Notes: generated by a model from the letters alone, not told the origin. A stretch of DNA of 64,000 bases from Phycisphaerales bacterium (GCA_020639095.1 JACKHH010000013.1:1-64000); one strand, 5' to 3'. Numbered from the stretch's first letter, positions 15,686 through 25,024 are shown. Made by a program: numbers and translations.

Positions 15686-17437
15686 TCAGTTTCCGAACGC
15701 AGCCTGGAAGGCCGCGAAGTCGCGCAGGTCGATCGATCCGTCGTTAATTCCGGTAAAGTCGAAGTCGTGGTTGTCGCACGGGGCGACGAGTGGGCCGCTT
15801 CCGATTGTTCCGCTCAGGCAGCCTTCGAACGTCAACATATCCGACAAATCGATGCTTCCGTTGCCATTGTCGTCGAAGGGATACAGCCTGCCGGCGGCGT
15901 CCACCTCCGCAACAACGTTAAGCTCAAGGCTCACGCCATCTTGCGCACCAATCAAGTCCTCATCCGAAACTTCGATGGTGTAGACGGCTGCGTATGCGCC
16001 GGGCGTCGCGGCAGTGTCGAGCGTGACGGTGTAGGTGTGCGACCATTCCGGCGGCAGATTTCCCGTCGGCGTGAGGTCGGTCGCGAACCTGCCAGTGTCA
16101 CCAGTCGCGTTGATCGCGTCGATGTCGAGGTTGGCGGTGAATCCGGGCGTGGTGTCGAGGCTGTGCAGCCTGAAGGTCGCGGTACGCAGGCCGCTGTTTG
16201 GCGTGACCGTACCGAAGTCGATGGTCAGCGTGTTCTGATCGAGCACGTCGTCGAACGATGCGTCCGCGTGATCGAGCGCGAGCAGTTGCACCGTGATCAG
16301 ATCATCACCATCGGCTGACCCCATCCCGGTCCCGCCGCTGCTCACATCGATGTTGTCGATGGTCACGGTGCCAACAACCAGGCCAGCCGATGTGATCGGC
16401 CCGGCAACGCCAACGGCGATGTTCCGCGACTGCGTGTCGATATCGAACGCGTTGTAACGTCCTTCCACAGATGAGGTTGCGCCGGAGTCCGGCGTCACCG
16501 CATAGTACGTCGGGTTGCTGCCGATCTTGTGCAGCGTCACGTTCTGTGCGGACGGGCTGGCGGCCCCCACGATTACCGTGCCGAAGTCGATGGTCGTGTC
16601 CGACGCGCCGTTTCCGGGAGCGGTCGAGCCGACGTAGAGCTTGCTGTTGTTGTTGCCCGGGCCGAGCGCGGACCAGGCGAACTCGGGGTGATCGATGTAG
16701 GCGTTGCGGTTGTTCGTGTAATAGGTCGGGTTGAGCGCCGAGCTGTAGATCGTGTGGTTGCGGCGGCGTTCGAACTCGTCGGGCGGATCGGTGTGGTGAT
16801 AGCGCAGCAGCGACGCGAGGTCACCCATCTGGTTGCTGCCGGGCGTGCCATTCACCAGCGTCAGCCCGTAGCGCGTCGACGAGTAGAACAGGTTCCGTGC
16901 AATATCGCCCTTATCAGCATCGCCAGGGAAGTAGAACGAGCCCTGACTGCCATAGACGCCGACGGTGCTGTAGACGCCGTAAGGCTTGTTGCCGCGCGAG
17001 CTGTTGATGCCATCGTCGCAAGGCCGGAGTGCGTGCGGGTCGCCGAGGTTGCCCGTCGAACTGTTGCTCGCACTCCCGGGCTGCAGCGATTGCGGCCAGA
17101 CGTGCTCACGATTCCACACGCATGAACCGCTGCAATTCCATGCGCCGGGCACCGATTGGCGGTTGTAAACGAGCAGGATGTTCGACGCGTTGTTCGGATC
17201 GCGGTCGATGATCGCGGACGCGTAGCGGAAGTCGCCGTACGTGCGCTGCACGTGGCCGGTGCTCATGATGGTTTGCAACTGGCTGCGCAGCGTTGCTCCC
17301 GTACCGGTCGCGCTGTCGTAATATCCGGGCGGCGGATCGTATTGCGCGAACGACGGCGCAGCAGCCGAGGCAAACAGCAGGGCAACAATTGAGTAAATAC
17401 GTACGCACGCAATGCGCGAGTCGCAGGTCATCGGCAT
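15686..17437 (-). CDS. Secreted endonuclease I-type nuclease with dockerin-like C-terminus
   Basis: This is a 583-aa protein with a signal peptide ending near SAAAPSFAQ. Residues ~30-240 match the endonuclease I / NucM-type beta-beta-alpha-metal nuclease; H112 in WNREHVWPQS is the catalytic His. The middle (~250-500) holds beta-sandwich repeats that contain IDFGTV twice (choice-of-anchor-like). The end has paired EF-hand-like segments, DDNGNGSIDLSDMLTFEG and DGSIDLRDFAAFQAAF, typical of planctomycete dockerin type I tails. It is probably exported to degrade extracellular DNA and held at the surface or in a complex. It is transcribed divergently from the 17.7-kb set. Confidence 0.85.
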   Translation of the reverse strand: MPMTCDSRIACVRIYSIVALLFASAAAPSFAQYDPPPGYYDSATGTGATLRSQLQTIMSTGHVQRTYGDFRYASAIIDRDPNNASNILLVYNRQSVPGAWNCSGSCVWNREHVWPQSLQPGSASNSSTGNLGDPHALRPCDDGINSSRGNKPYGVYSTVGVYGSQGSFYFPGDADKGDIARNLFYSSTRYGLTLVNGTPGSNQMGDLASLLRYHHTDPPDEFERRRNHTIYSSALNPTYYTNNRNAYIDHPEFAWSALGPGNNNSKLYVGSTAPGNGASDTTIDFGTVIVGAASPSAQNVTLHKIGSNPTYYAVTPDSGATSSVEGRYNAFDIDTQSRNIAVGVAGPITSAGLVVGTVTIDNIDVSSGGTGMGSADGDDLITVQLLALDHADASFDDVLDQNTLTIDFGTVTPNSGLRTATFRLHSLDTTPGFTANLDIDAINATGDTGRFATDLTPTGNLPPEWSHTYTVTLDTAATPGAYAAVYTIEVSDEDLIGAQDGVSLELNVVAEVDAAGRLYPFDDNGNGSIDLSDMLTFEGCLSGTIGSGPLVAPCDNHDFDFTGINDGSIDLRDFAAFQAAFGN

Positions 17438-17615
17438 CTTCCCCGATCACACCGAGCCGAACCCGGCGTTGAATTTGCACTGAATGGTCTATATTTCGCT
17501 CACCCGGTTCGCGGCGGGCGGGCGATTCCATGGCAACCCCCAGGTGCCTGGAGCCAGTGGGCCATTGTAGCGATTTCGGGGCGGGAGTGCTTAATGTTTG
17601 CGCATTTTCACAGAC

Positions 17616-17655
17616 TTGACGCAGCCGCGACACAGGTTTATATTACTTTGTAATA
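17616..17655 (+). promoter_or_regulatory. Promoter with overlapping 15-bp palindromic operator
   Basis: TTGACG (17616-17621), a 17-bp spacer and TATATT (17639-17644) form a good sigma-70-type promoter. TATTACTTTGTAATA (17641-17655) is a perfect 6-3-6 inverted repeat overlapping the -10 box, the place where a repressor would act. Its 15-bp length is that of Fur-family boxes (Fur/Zur); the regulator is not identified. Confidence 0.65.
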
Positions 17656-17671
17656 CCTTCTTGGAGAGGTT

Positions 17672-18037
17672 ATGCGCCGGTCCATCAACCAGCTTGTTCT
17701 TGCGCTCTATGCCCTGGGCGTCAGCGGTTTGCCGATCGCTGCGCACCTGGCTGCGGACGATGCGTGCGCACATGCTGCGACGGGTTTGGTTCAGAGCCAT
17801 ACGCACGGCACAAACTCGGACCATCCACAAACTCCCAAGCCGGTTGATCACGATCCCGATAACTGCGCGATCTGTTACGCGTTTTCGATCGCCAAGCAGG
17901 CAGTAACCAGTGATGCCGGAACAGAGCTTGCGCTCGGTCTGGTTCCGCTGGAGCATTCTTCCCCTCTGGCCACGACAGCTCCCATTGCGGAGTACGTCTC
18001 ACCCGCGTGTCCACGCGGCCCACCCCTTCTCGGTTGA
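17672..18037 (+). CDS. DUF2946-like small exported protein, His/Cys-rich
   Basis: This is a 121-aa protein with an N-terminal signal-like helix (NQLVLALYALGVSGLPIAAH). A His-rich stretch (HTHGTNSDHP to VDHDPDN) follows, then a CAIC pair and a CPRGPP tail. The pattern of His segment, Cys-x-x-Cys and terminal Arg-Gly/Ala-Pro-Pro resembles DUF2946 proteins, which commonly accompany metal-responsive genes. It could bind zinc or copper in the periplasm. The start is fixed by GGAGAGG upstream of ATG 17672. It is the first gene after the palindrome-overlapped promoter and probably leads the next three genes. Confidence 0.62.
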   Translation: MRRSINQLVLALYALGVSGLPIAAHLAADDACAHAATGLVQSHTHGTNSDHPQTPKPVDHDPDNCAICYAFSIAKQAVTSDAGTELALGLVPLEHSSPLATTAPIAEYVSPACPRGPPLLG

Positions 18038-18175
18038 TCCAACCCAAATGAGCCGGTGACTGGTCACGGCATGGTTCGCGCGTGCGCGCGGACTGCGCGC
18101 TCGCGCACCCGCAGTAGCCACCCGCTCGCGACATCCACAACCGTAACAATTGGATCTTCTCGAAAGGATCGTGAC

Positions 18176-18916
18176 ATGAAACGTCGCGGCTTCACGCTCG
18201 TGGAGCTTCTCGTGGTCATTTCGATCATTGCGCTGTTGATCGCCATTCTGCTGCCGAGCTTGAGCAAAGCGCGGGAACAGGCGAAACAGACGCTGTGCAT
18301 GAGCAACGTCCGCAGCTTGCTGCTGGCGATGCATGAATACGCAGTGACGAACGATGACTACCTGGTGACAGCCGGTCTGAGTCACGGCGGAAACGCCGAT
18401 GAGCAGGCTGCCTGGATCAACACGCTCAAGACCGAATATGGCAACGAGTTGGTGGCGCGCTGCCCGAACGACAAGAGTCCGTACTGGGAGGAGCCTTGGC
18501 CTAGTACGGAACAGAAACGGCGGGCGAGCTACGCGACGAACTACTACACGGTCAAGCAGATCGGCGGGAAGGGTCCCTACGACCGCTTCACGCTCATCCG
18601 CAAGCCGGCGGACACCGTGCTCATGGTCGAGCTGGCTGAGAAAACCCAATTCGCGGTATCGGATCACGTGCATCCGGAAGACTGGTGGAGCAACCCGGAG
18701 GCGTTGGCGGCTGAGCAGGTGGAAGAGGAACAGCACCTGAAACGTGCCAACTACGGGTTTGCGGACGCGCACGCGTCGCCGCTGCGCTTTGATTTGACCT
18801 ATGAGGTTGATGAGCAGCAAAGCAAGTTCCCGGAGTTCTTGTACTTCGCACACAACTTGTACGACCCGGCAGTAACGCCGGGCGGAAAGAAGCCGTTCGC
18901 AGCAACCGGGCACTGA
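18176..18916 (+). CDS. Prepilin-type N-terminal methylation protein with H-X9-DG-like tail
   Basis: This is a 246-aa pseudopilin-like protein. It begins MKRRGFTLVELLVVISIIAL, the classic prepilin peptidase site (Gly-Phe, Glu at +5) plus hydrophobic spine. The C-terminal ANYGFADAHASPLRF resembles the end of planctomycete H-X9-DG pseudopilins, with Ala in place of the usual Gly. The middle has CPNDKSPYW and several His (DHVHPEDWW). Family members are abundant in Planctomycetota, and most have no known role. ATG 18176 has AAGGA upstream. The position in a putative metal-regulated set suggests a surface role. Confidence 0.85.
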   Translation: MKRRGFTLVELLVVISIIALLIAILLPSLSKAREQAKQTLCMSNVRSLLLAMHEYAVTNDDYLVTAGLSHGGNADEQAAWINTLKTEYGNELVARCPNDKSPYWEEPWPSTEQKRRASYATNYYTVKQIGGKGPYDRFTLIRKPADTVLMVELAEKTQFAVSDHVHPEDWWSNPEALAAEQVEEEQHLKRANYGFADAHASPLRFDLTYEVDEQQSKFPEFLYFAHNLYDPAVTPGGKKPFAATGH

Positions 18917-19028
18917 CATGCGACTCGATGAGTCAGCCCGACCTGTTTGCCGGCGGCGACTACTTACTTACAGCCCAGAGTCTTATTGACTCTTAAAACT
19001 CTCAAGAAAACCCAAGGAGGTATGACAT

Positions 19029-19622
19029 ATGAAGCGATTTGCATACATGACGATGTTGCTGGCTGCGTTGATGCCGGTTTCGGCGGCGCTCGCGGGCGGC
19101 GAGGAAGAGCACGAACACGACGACATCACCGTCGGCCATTCCGGCGCCGGTCAGTTGAAGGTGGAGTTCGACTTCAGCGGGGCATCCGAACTCACCCCGG
19201 TGAGCGGTTTGTTGAATGGCTGGGCGGGCGACGAGCCGGGATTCGCGCATCTTGAAGCGGACGAGCCCGGCGAAGACTTCTTCACGCTCGCGACCGGCGC
19301 GAACATTCTCTTCGAGGTCGTGAGCATCGACGACGCGCTGGTGGGGAATCCCCTAACCGACGCGATCGACACTGCTGGCGACCAGCTGCTGCTCGGCGAC
19401 GAAGAACTCCACAAGCACATCGACTGGTTGATCAACTCGGACGACCCTTCGTTCGACCCGTTGCAGACCGTATGGACGGTGCAGTTCAAACTGCTCGACA
19501 CCGGTGCGACGAGCTACGACGAGTCGGAGGTGTACACGTGGAATCTGACGAACGTGCCCGAGCCCGCGACCGCGATGCTCATGCTGGTCGGGTGCGCGGC
19601 AATCTGTCGTAAGCGCAGGTAG
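19029..19622 (+). CDS. PEP-CTERM surface protein, choice-of-anchor-M-like domain
   Basis: This is a 197-aa protein with a strong AAGGAGGT ribosome site and a signal peptide ending at ALAGG. The acidic/His segment EEEHEHDDITVGHSGAGQLK leads a domain of about 150 residues that is repeated in the next gene (shared GW-D-PGF, PGED, LH-HI-W, INS-DPSFDP). The tail NVPEPATAMLMLVGCAAICRKRR has the PEP motif, helix and basic end of exosortase substrates. The domain resembles the surface-anchored family that in cyanobacteria includes Zur-repressed PEP-CTERM proteins. Zinc capture is an inference. Confidence 0.8.
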   Translation: MKRFAYMTMLLAALMPVSAALAGGEEEHEHDDITVGHSGAGQLKVEFDFSGASELTPVSGLLNGWAGDEPGFAHLEADEPGEDFFTLATGANILFEVVSIDDALVGNPLTDAIDTAGDQLLLGDEELHKHIDWLINSDDPSFDPLQTVWTVQFKLLDTGATSYDESEVYTWNLTNVPEPATAMLMLVGCAAICRKRR

Positions 19623-19765
19623 TTCGCCCGCGGGCTTCGAGGGGAAGGCTGCGGGCAGGGGAAGGGCGGCGCCGGCGCAGGTCGGTGCCGCCAGCCCCAG
19701 CGTTTGTGACGAACCAGGAACACAGCCCGAGTTCGGGCAACCGGTGGGACGGTGGAGGCAAAATC

Positions 19766-20551
19766 ATGACGCAAACAAAACAATCAGCGCGATCCTTGCG
19801 AACGGTATGCGCCGCATGCGCGACACTGCTGCTCGCGCGCGGCGTCGCGCTCGGCCAGCATCAGGGCGATGTCTGGATTGGCGTAAATACCAGCGGGCAA
19901 TTGGCGGCGAGTTCGAACGGGTTTTTGCCGGACGCGAACTACGCCATGCTTTTGCCGGTGAACGGGATCATCAAGGGGTGGAGCAACGACGATCCCGGGT
20001 TCGATCATGTGCTGGCGGGGACCGATTTGCAGCCGCTTGCGAGCGGCGCGCAGATTTGGCTTGAGGTGGTCGCGGTTGATCCCGCGTTCCAAGCGATTGA
20101 CGACGGGTTTCAGTTTCTGAACGAACCGGGCGAGGATACGCTTCTCGGTGGATCAACGGTACACGAGCACATCACGTGGCACATCAACAACCAGGATCCC
20201 GCGTTCGACCCCGAGCAGTGCGTGTGGCACGCGACGTTCGTGCTGCGCGACGACGGAAGCACGGGATACGCAACATCCGAGCCGTTCACCTTGAACTTCA
20301 CCAGCGCCGATGTGCGCGCCAACGGCGTGCCGGCTGATGGGGATTTTGACAACGACGGCGGAATCGACGCGGACGATCTTGCGGCGCTGGCTGCTTGCAT
20401 GGATGGCGGCGGACCGGAACACGTGCCCGACCCCTACGAACCGGGAGTCACGACCTGCGAAGTAGAGTGTCTGAACGCGTTCGACTTCGATGACGATCGG
20501 GACGTGGATTTGAGCGACTTCGCCGCGTTTCAGCGGCTGCTGGGCGAGTGA
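19766..20551 (+). CDS. Paralogue of the PEP-CTERM protein carrying a dockerin tail
   Basis: This is a 261-aa secreted protein; the signal peptide ends near RGVALGQ. The mature start HQGDVWIGVNTSGQLA and the following domain align by eye with the 19029 gene: GWSNDDPGFDH, EPGEDTLLGG, HEHITWHINNQDPAFDP. Instead of PEP-CTERM it ends in two EF-hand-like dockerin segments (DNDGGIDADDLAALAACM and DDDRDVDLSDFAAFQRLL). The same sensor or capture domain is therefore held by two different anchoring schemes. GGAGG precedes ATG 19766. A GC-rich terminator follows. Confidence 0.8.
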   Translation: MTQTKQSARSLRTVCAACATLLLARGVALGQHQGDVWIGVNTSGQLAASSNGFLPDANYAMLLPVNGIIKGWSNDDPGFDHVLAGTDLQPLASGAQIWLEVVAVDPAFQAIDDGFQFLNEPGEDTLLGGSTVHEHITWHINNQDPAFDPEQCVWHATFVLRDDGSTGYATSEPFTLNFTSADVRANGVPADGDFDNDGGIDADDLAALAACMDGGGPEHVPDPYEPGVTTCEVECLNAFDFDDDRDVDLSDFAAFQRLLGE

Positions 20552-20616
20552 AATCGGCAACCGTGATCTGGGAGAGCGAACCGAAACACACAGTCTTCTC
20601 TTTTTGCCACCCCCTG

Positions 20617-20637
20617 CCCCCTCCGCATTGGAGGGGG
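20617..20637 (+). terminator. Hairpin terminator at the end of the surface-protein set
   Basis: CCCCCTCC-GCATT-GGAGGGGG forms an 8-bp GC stem between convergent genes. No strong T-run follows, so efficiency is unclear. A similar hairpin lies at 52661. Confidence 0.55.
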
Positions 20638-20647
20638 TATGGGGGAT

Positions 20648-23600
20648 TTATCTATTCGCATCTTTCTTGTGCGCGGCGTTGATCATGTCCTGAACGTCCG
20701 CCGGGGTCAGGCGCGGAGTCGGCGTCTTGCCACGCTGCGCTTGCTTGGCTTTGAGTACGGTCATGAGAGGCGTGACCGTTTTCTCTGCCGACGTAGCGTT
20801 TTCGATCACCGGTGACTGCTCGACGACGGCGGTGTCCGTGACCGCGGATGCCGCGATGGGCTTGCCGCCGATTGATGCGTTGGCGACGGCTGCCCGGTCC
20901 GGCACGGGACTGAGGCTTTGCGTCGTCATCGGCTTGGGCGCTGCGACGCGTACGCCGCGGTCGTCCGCGCTGGCGAAAATATCCTGCACGCCCGGAATAC
21001 CGACGAGCGGATGCGTGTCGTTGATCGACGGCGAACGCGCGATGGTGTCCGCGAGCCTCGCCTGCGTCGTGGACGCCTGCTGCACCCACTGCTGCATGGT
21101 GCGGGCGGAGCGCTCCGTCGCGACGAGCAGCTTGCTGAGCATCTTGATGCGGTCGTTGGCCTGCAAGCTCGCCTGGGATACGCTGCGGAAGACGCGTTTG
21201 ACCGCGAGGCAGATTTCGTTGAGCTCATCGGCTTGACCGCGTGCGTCTTGGATAATCCCAATGGGATTCGCAAGCGATTCCTGAAGCTCGGTGACCTTGC
21301 TGTCGAGGGCAGCCACCAGCGTTCCGACCTGTTCCACGGTCGCGGACATGACGCGGGCAGTGTCCGCTTCGTTGCGAATGCTCTCAACGATGTCCGATGC
21401 GGTGTCCAACTGGTCGCGAAGCTCCGCGCCCAGGTGACTCAGTTGCGGGTGCAAGTTCTTGCCGGTTTCGTTGGCGGCGATCACTTCGGCGCAGACCTTG
21501 CGAGCCTCGGCGATTCGTGCGGTGAACACGGCACAGATATCCTTGACCTGCGTTTGCTGCGCGGTGAGCAGGTCGGCGCTCTTCTTGGCGACGTCGCTCT
21601 GCGCGATGAGTGCGTTGGCGCGACGGGCGGCGTCGGTGACGAGTTCCGCCAGGTGCGATTCGCTCGTCGCGGCTTTGTCGGCAAGGGCGCCGAGTGCGCG
21701 GGCGCGTTGGTCGGTCGTTTCGGTGAGCGACCAGACGTCGCGAATCTGATGATCGATCTGTTCGCGGGTGGTGCGTGCGTCGGCGAGCACTTTGTTCGCC
21801 TCGGAGACCGCTTTCGTCAGTTGGTCCGCGATGTTGTTGGCGGCGGTGATTTCGCTTTCGAGCGACTGGGCGGCACCGGCTGCTGCCGACAGGATGCGTT
21901 CGCGTGCTTCGCCCACGAACTCCTCGCCGGCATTCAGTACGTTTGAGCGAACCTGGTCGCCGGTGAGTTCGATGGCTGCGGTTGTGGCGCACTGACGATC
22001 GACCAGTTCCTCGTTGAAGCGGGCGATGCCTGATTCGGACGCGCTGTCCAACTCGGCGCGGTAGCGTTCGATCAACTCGGTGCTGATGCGTTCCTGTTCG
22101 TCGCGCGTGGCATCGCTGTGTTCGGTGATGCGAGTCTGCGCTTGTTCCGCGGCTGCGTTGATCGCCGCTTCCAGTTCCGCGGACCTCTCCGTCGTCGCGG
22201 CGATGCGCTGTTCGAATTCGCCGCGCATGTCAGCCGCCAGCGCTTTGATGCCGTCCTCCGCAGCGTTGACCGCGATTTTGATCGCGGTTTGCAGCGCGTC
22301 CGCCTGTTCGGTCGCGGCATCGACCTCACCCTGCACGCGTTGCACACCGGCGGACACCGCCTCCGCGAGCGCGGTCGAGGTGGCTGCCGATGTCTTGGCG
22401 CAGTTGTCGAGCATCGCGGAGATTTCGGTGCGGGCTTTGTCCACGCCATGGCGCGCGATGACGCCGACGGAATCCTCGAAACGTTTGATCTGCTGCTGCA
22501 CAGCCGTGAGGGCTGCCGATGCGGTGGCTTCGATGTCGATGGCTGCGGACTGGGCAGCCGCCAGTTTCGCTTCCGACTGTTGCACGCTGGCGAGTGCGGT
22601 GCGGGCTGCTTTCACGGCATTATCCGCTGCGTTGCGCGCGGTCTGTTCGGTCGCAACGAGCGCTTCGAATCGGGCGAGGGCGTCGCGGAGGAACTGTTCA
22701 GCCTGCTCGGCGCGCTGCTCGATTTGCGCGGCGCGGATTTCAGCCTGCTCAGCGCGGTGTTCGATGGCATTGATGCTCTTGGTCTGGCGATCGTCAATCG
22801 TCCGAATGCTGTCGGCTTGGCGCTCCTCGATCGCCCGGATGCTTTCCGCCTGGCGTTCTTCGATTGCGCGGAGGTTGTCGGTCTGCACGCGTTCGAGCGT
22901 GGTGATGCAACCTTCGCGAAGTTGTTCCGCGTCGTCGAGTTCCTTGGCCACCTTGTTGGCCGCCTTTTCGGCCTGGGTGATGGTGGCGCCGAGGCGATCG
23001 GTCGCGCGGTCAGCCTGCGTGACCATGGCGCTGGAACGGCGATCCACGTCGGCGAGGAACTTGAGGCGTTCGTCGTAGCGTTCGAACTGATCCGCCAGTT
23101 GGGCACTGCGTTCCGCGAGTTTGCCCTCGAGGGCGCGGACTTCGTCGAGCGTCTTCTTGCACGCATTCCTGCCGTCGGAAAGGATGCTGGCAGCCGCGGA
23201 TGCGTGCTCGCGGAGTTGCACGCGGTTCGCATCGGCGGTGCGCCGCGCTTCGGTGAGCGCGTTCGCAGAGACTTCGCAGGCTTTGGTGGCATCGGTGCGG
23301 CAGCGGTCGATCATCTCGGCGACCGCTTGCTCGTTTTCTTCGAGCAGTTTCTGGCGCTGATGCCGCAACCCGTCCATCATCGTGGTGAGTTCTTCGCGAC
23401 GGGCGGAGAGCTGCTCGAAGATGCCGACGAGCGCGTCGCGCTCGGTCATGGCGGCCTGTCGCGACTCCTCGATCAAACCCGTGACCTGCTGGCCGGCAGA
23501 TTCGAGCTTGTTGTGAATCTCTTCCGCCGAATCGAGACCTGAAAGCAGCAGGCTGATGCGGTCCTGCGAGGTCGCGTCGACGTCGGCGAGCTTCTCGACG

Positions 23601-24742
23601 ATGTCGGCGAGGCGCTGGTGGAGCTGGCTGGCTTCGGCGGTCAGGCGTTCGAGCTGCGGAAGCTGCTCGGCTGCACTGGTTTCGTTGTGGCTGAATCGGT
23701 GGCTGAGATGTTCGAGCCGTTCGATCTGCCGGGTCGCGTCGTCAAACACGTGGTCCGCGCGCGAGCTGAGGCGATCGAGTGCGCTGTCGAGCGCGCCGAT
23801 GCGCTGTGGAGCGAACTCGGTCAGGTCGGCGAAGCGCGTCACGATGTCTTCCATCCGCGACAGTTCCGCCTCGGCTGGGGCGGTCACGTTCGCGGCGGGT
23901 TCTTCATTTGCAGTGGTTTCCGTACCAGTCGACGTACTTTCCGGCGCCGTATCGATGTCGGATGGGTCGATGAGATCAGCGTCAACCTGTTTGCGGTCCT
24001 GGTCCGCGGCGCGCTGCAATGCCGCGTCGGCGAGCGCATTGATCTGGCGCATCTTGCCGCGCGCGAGCGCTGAAATGCTGTCGATCGCAGCTGCGGTGAA
24101 CAGGTCGGTCGACTTTGCACCGGCGGCTTGCAGGCGTGTCACCAGGTAGGCTGCGGTGTCCGAACGGTCCGGGTGGAACAACTGCGGGGTGCGGTGCATG
24201 CCGCGGGCGATGTCGCGCACTTCCGGCAGGCGGAGGCGCGTTTTGATCGCGGGCGTCGCGACGAGTACGACCACGATCGTGAATTCGTGTTCGCCCGCGG
24301 TGTTGATCAACTGTTGAAGCGCCAGAAGATCCTCGGCGTCCAGGGTTTCCGCGTCGTCGATGATGATGACACCCTTCTTGTCGCCGTGTTTCTCGAGCGA
24401 GTCGATGAGCCGGGCCACGTGCTTGGATGAGTCGTCACCGACCGGGGCTGCGATATTCACCGCGGCAGCGATGCGCGCAAGCACCTGCGCGCACTCGTCG
24501 CGCGATGAGATCTGTGCGAGTACGCGGGCATCTTCGCGAACGCGGCGCGCGAGGATGTGCGCGAGCATCGTTTTGCCCGCGCCGGATTGACCTTCGATCA
24601 GCACGAAACCACCGTCACCGGCAATGCGGTCGCCGGCGGACTTGCAGATGGTCCGCAGCGCGTCGGTTTCGAAGAAGAAGTCGGGGTTGGCGGTTTCTTC
24701 AAAGGGCGGACGGTTCAACCCAAATCGATCAAGATACATCAT
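20648..24742 (-). CDS. ExeA-like AAA ATPase fused to a very long coiled coil, 1364 aa
   Basis: Residues 1-~270 are an ExeA/GspA-type ATPase: the MMYLDRFGLNRPPFEETANP start, Walker A GQSGAGKT (51-58), and Walker B VIIIDDAE (126-132). After a short acidic linker, nearly the whole remainder (~310-1290) is predicted-looking coiled coil rich in Ala, Glu, Gln and Arg. Residues 623-666 are four perfect-length 11-residue repeats (SIRAIEERQAD type). No signal peptide or membrane helix was seen. ExeA proteins couple ATP to envelope or transposition machines; this fusion suggests an SMC- or filament-like scaffold. AAGGAAG precedes the MM start. The function is unknown. Confidence 0.85.
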   Translation of the reverse strand: MMYLDRFGLNRPPFEETANPDFFFETDALRTICKSAGDRIAGDGGFVLIEGQSGAGKTMLAHILARRVREDARVLAQISSRDECAQVLARIAAAVNIAAPVGDDSSKHVARLIDSLEKHGDKKGVIIIDDAETLDAEDLLALQQLINTAGEHEFTIVVVLVATPAIKTRLRLPEVRDIARGMHRTPQLFHPDRSDTAAYLVTRLQAAGAKSTDLFTAAAIDSISALARGKMRQINALADAALQRAADQDRKQVDADLIDPSDIDTAPESTSTGTETTANEEPAANVTAPAEAELSRMEDIVTRFADLTEFAPQRIGALDSALDRLSSRADHVFDDATRQIERLEHLSHRFSHNETSAAEQLPQLERLTAEASQLHQRLADIVEKLADVDATSQDRISLLLSGLDSAEEIHNKLESAGQQVTGLIEESRQAAMTERDALVGIFEQLSARREELTTMMDGLRHQRQKLLEENEQAVAEMIDRCRTDATKACEVSANALTEARRTADANRVQLREHASAAASILSDGRNACKKTLDEVRALEGKLAERSAQLADQFERYDERLKFLADVDRRSSAMVTQADRATDRLGATITQAEKAANKVAKELDDAEQLREGCITTLERVQTDNLRAIEERQAESIRAIEERQADSIRTIDDRQTKSINAIEHRAEQAEIRAAQIEQRAEQAEQFLRDALARFEALVATEQTARNAADNAVKAARTALASVQQSEAKLAAAQSAAIDIEATASAALTAVQQQIKRFEDSVGVIARHGVDKARTEISAMLDNCAKTSAATSTALAEAVSAGVQRVQGEVDAATEQADALQTAIKIAVNAAEDGIKALAADMRGEFEQRIAATTERSAELEAAINAAAEQAQTRITEHSDATRDEQERISTELIERYRAELDSASESGIARFNEELVDRQCATTAAIELTGDQVRSNVLNAGEEFVGEARERILSAAAGAAQSLESEITAANNIADQLTKAVSEANKVLADARTTREQIDHQIRDVWSLTETTDQRARALGALADKAATSESHLAELVTDAARRANALIAQSDVAKKSADLLTAQQTQVKDICAVFTARIAEARKVCAEVIAANETGKNLHPQLSHLGAELRDQLDTASDIVESIRNEADTARVMSATVEQVGTLVAALDSKVTELQESLANPIGIIQDARGQADELNEICLAVKRVFRSVSQASLQANDRIKMLSKLLVATERSARTMQQWVQQASTTQARLADTIARSPSINDTHPLVGIPGVQDIFASADDRGVRVAAPKPMTTQSLSPVPDRAAVANASIGGKPIAASAVTDTAVVEQSPVIENATSAEKTVTPLMTVLKAKQAQRGKTPTPRLTPADVQDMINAAHKKDANR

Positions 24743-25024
24743 GTGCTTCCTTGACGACGGTCCCGGCCTGCGGGTCGCACGACCACGTAGGCTTTGTGTC
24801 TGCGCATGCACAGGGCGCTACTGCATGGAATATCGGAACCGAGGTGAAGGGTCTGAACTTATCGGGCCAGATGCGTGGTGGCGGGGCAACGTCCCTTTTA
24901 TCAGGTGCGTTGTCGGGTATTTGCCCCCGGGGCAATTGAATCGTATCTCTCACGTGTAGGACTGTGAAGGTGTATCTGAAGTACTAGGGGGGAGGAAAGG
25001 GTAGGTTGGGAGAGGAGCATTACG

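Noticed and set aside
18977..18993. AGAGTC-TTATT-GACTCT hairpin as a terminator before the PEP-CTERM gene
   Set aside because: The stem is only 6 bp and is followed by TAAAAC rather than a T-run. It could be an attenuator, but there is too little evidence to list it.
22118..23542. 474-codon plus-strand frame opposite the coiled-coil gene
   Set aside because: It is a shadow of the Ala/Glu/Arg-rich coiled-coil coding strand. It is low complexity and has no recognisable protein or ribosome site.
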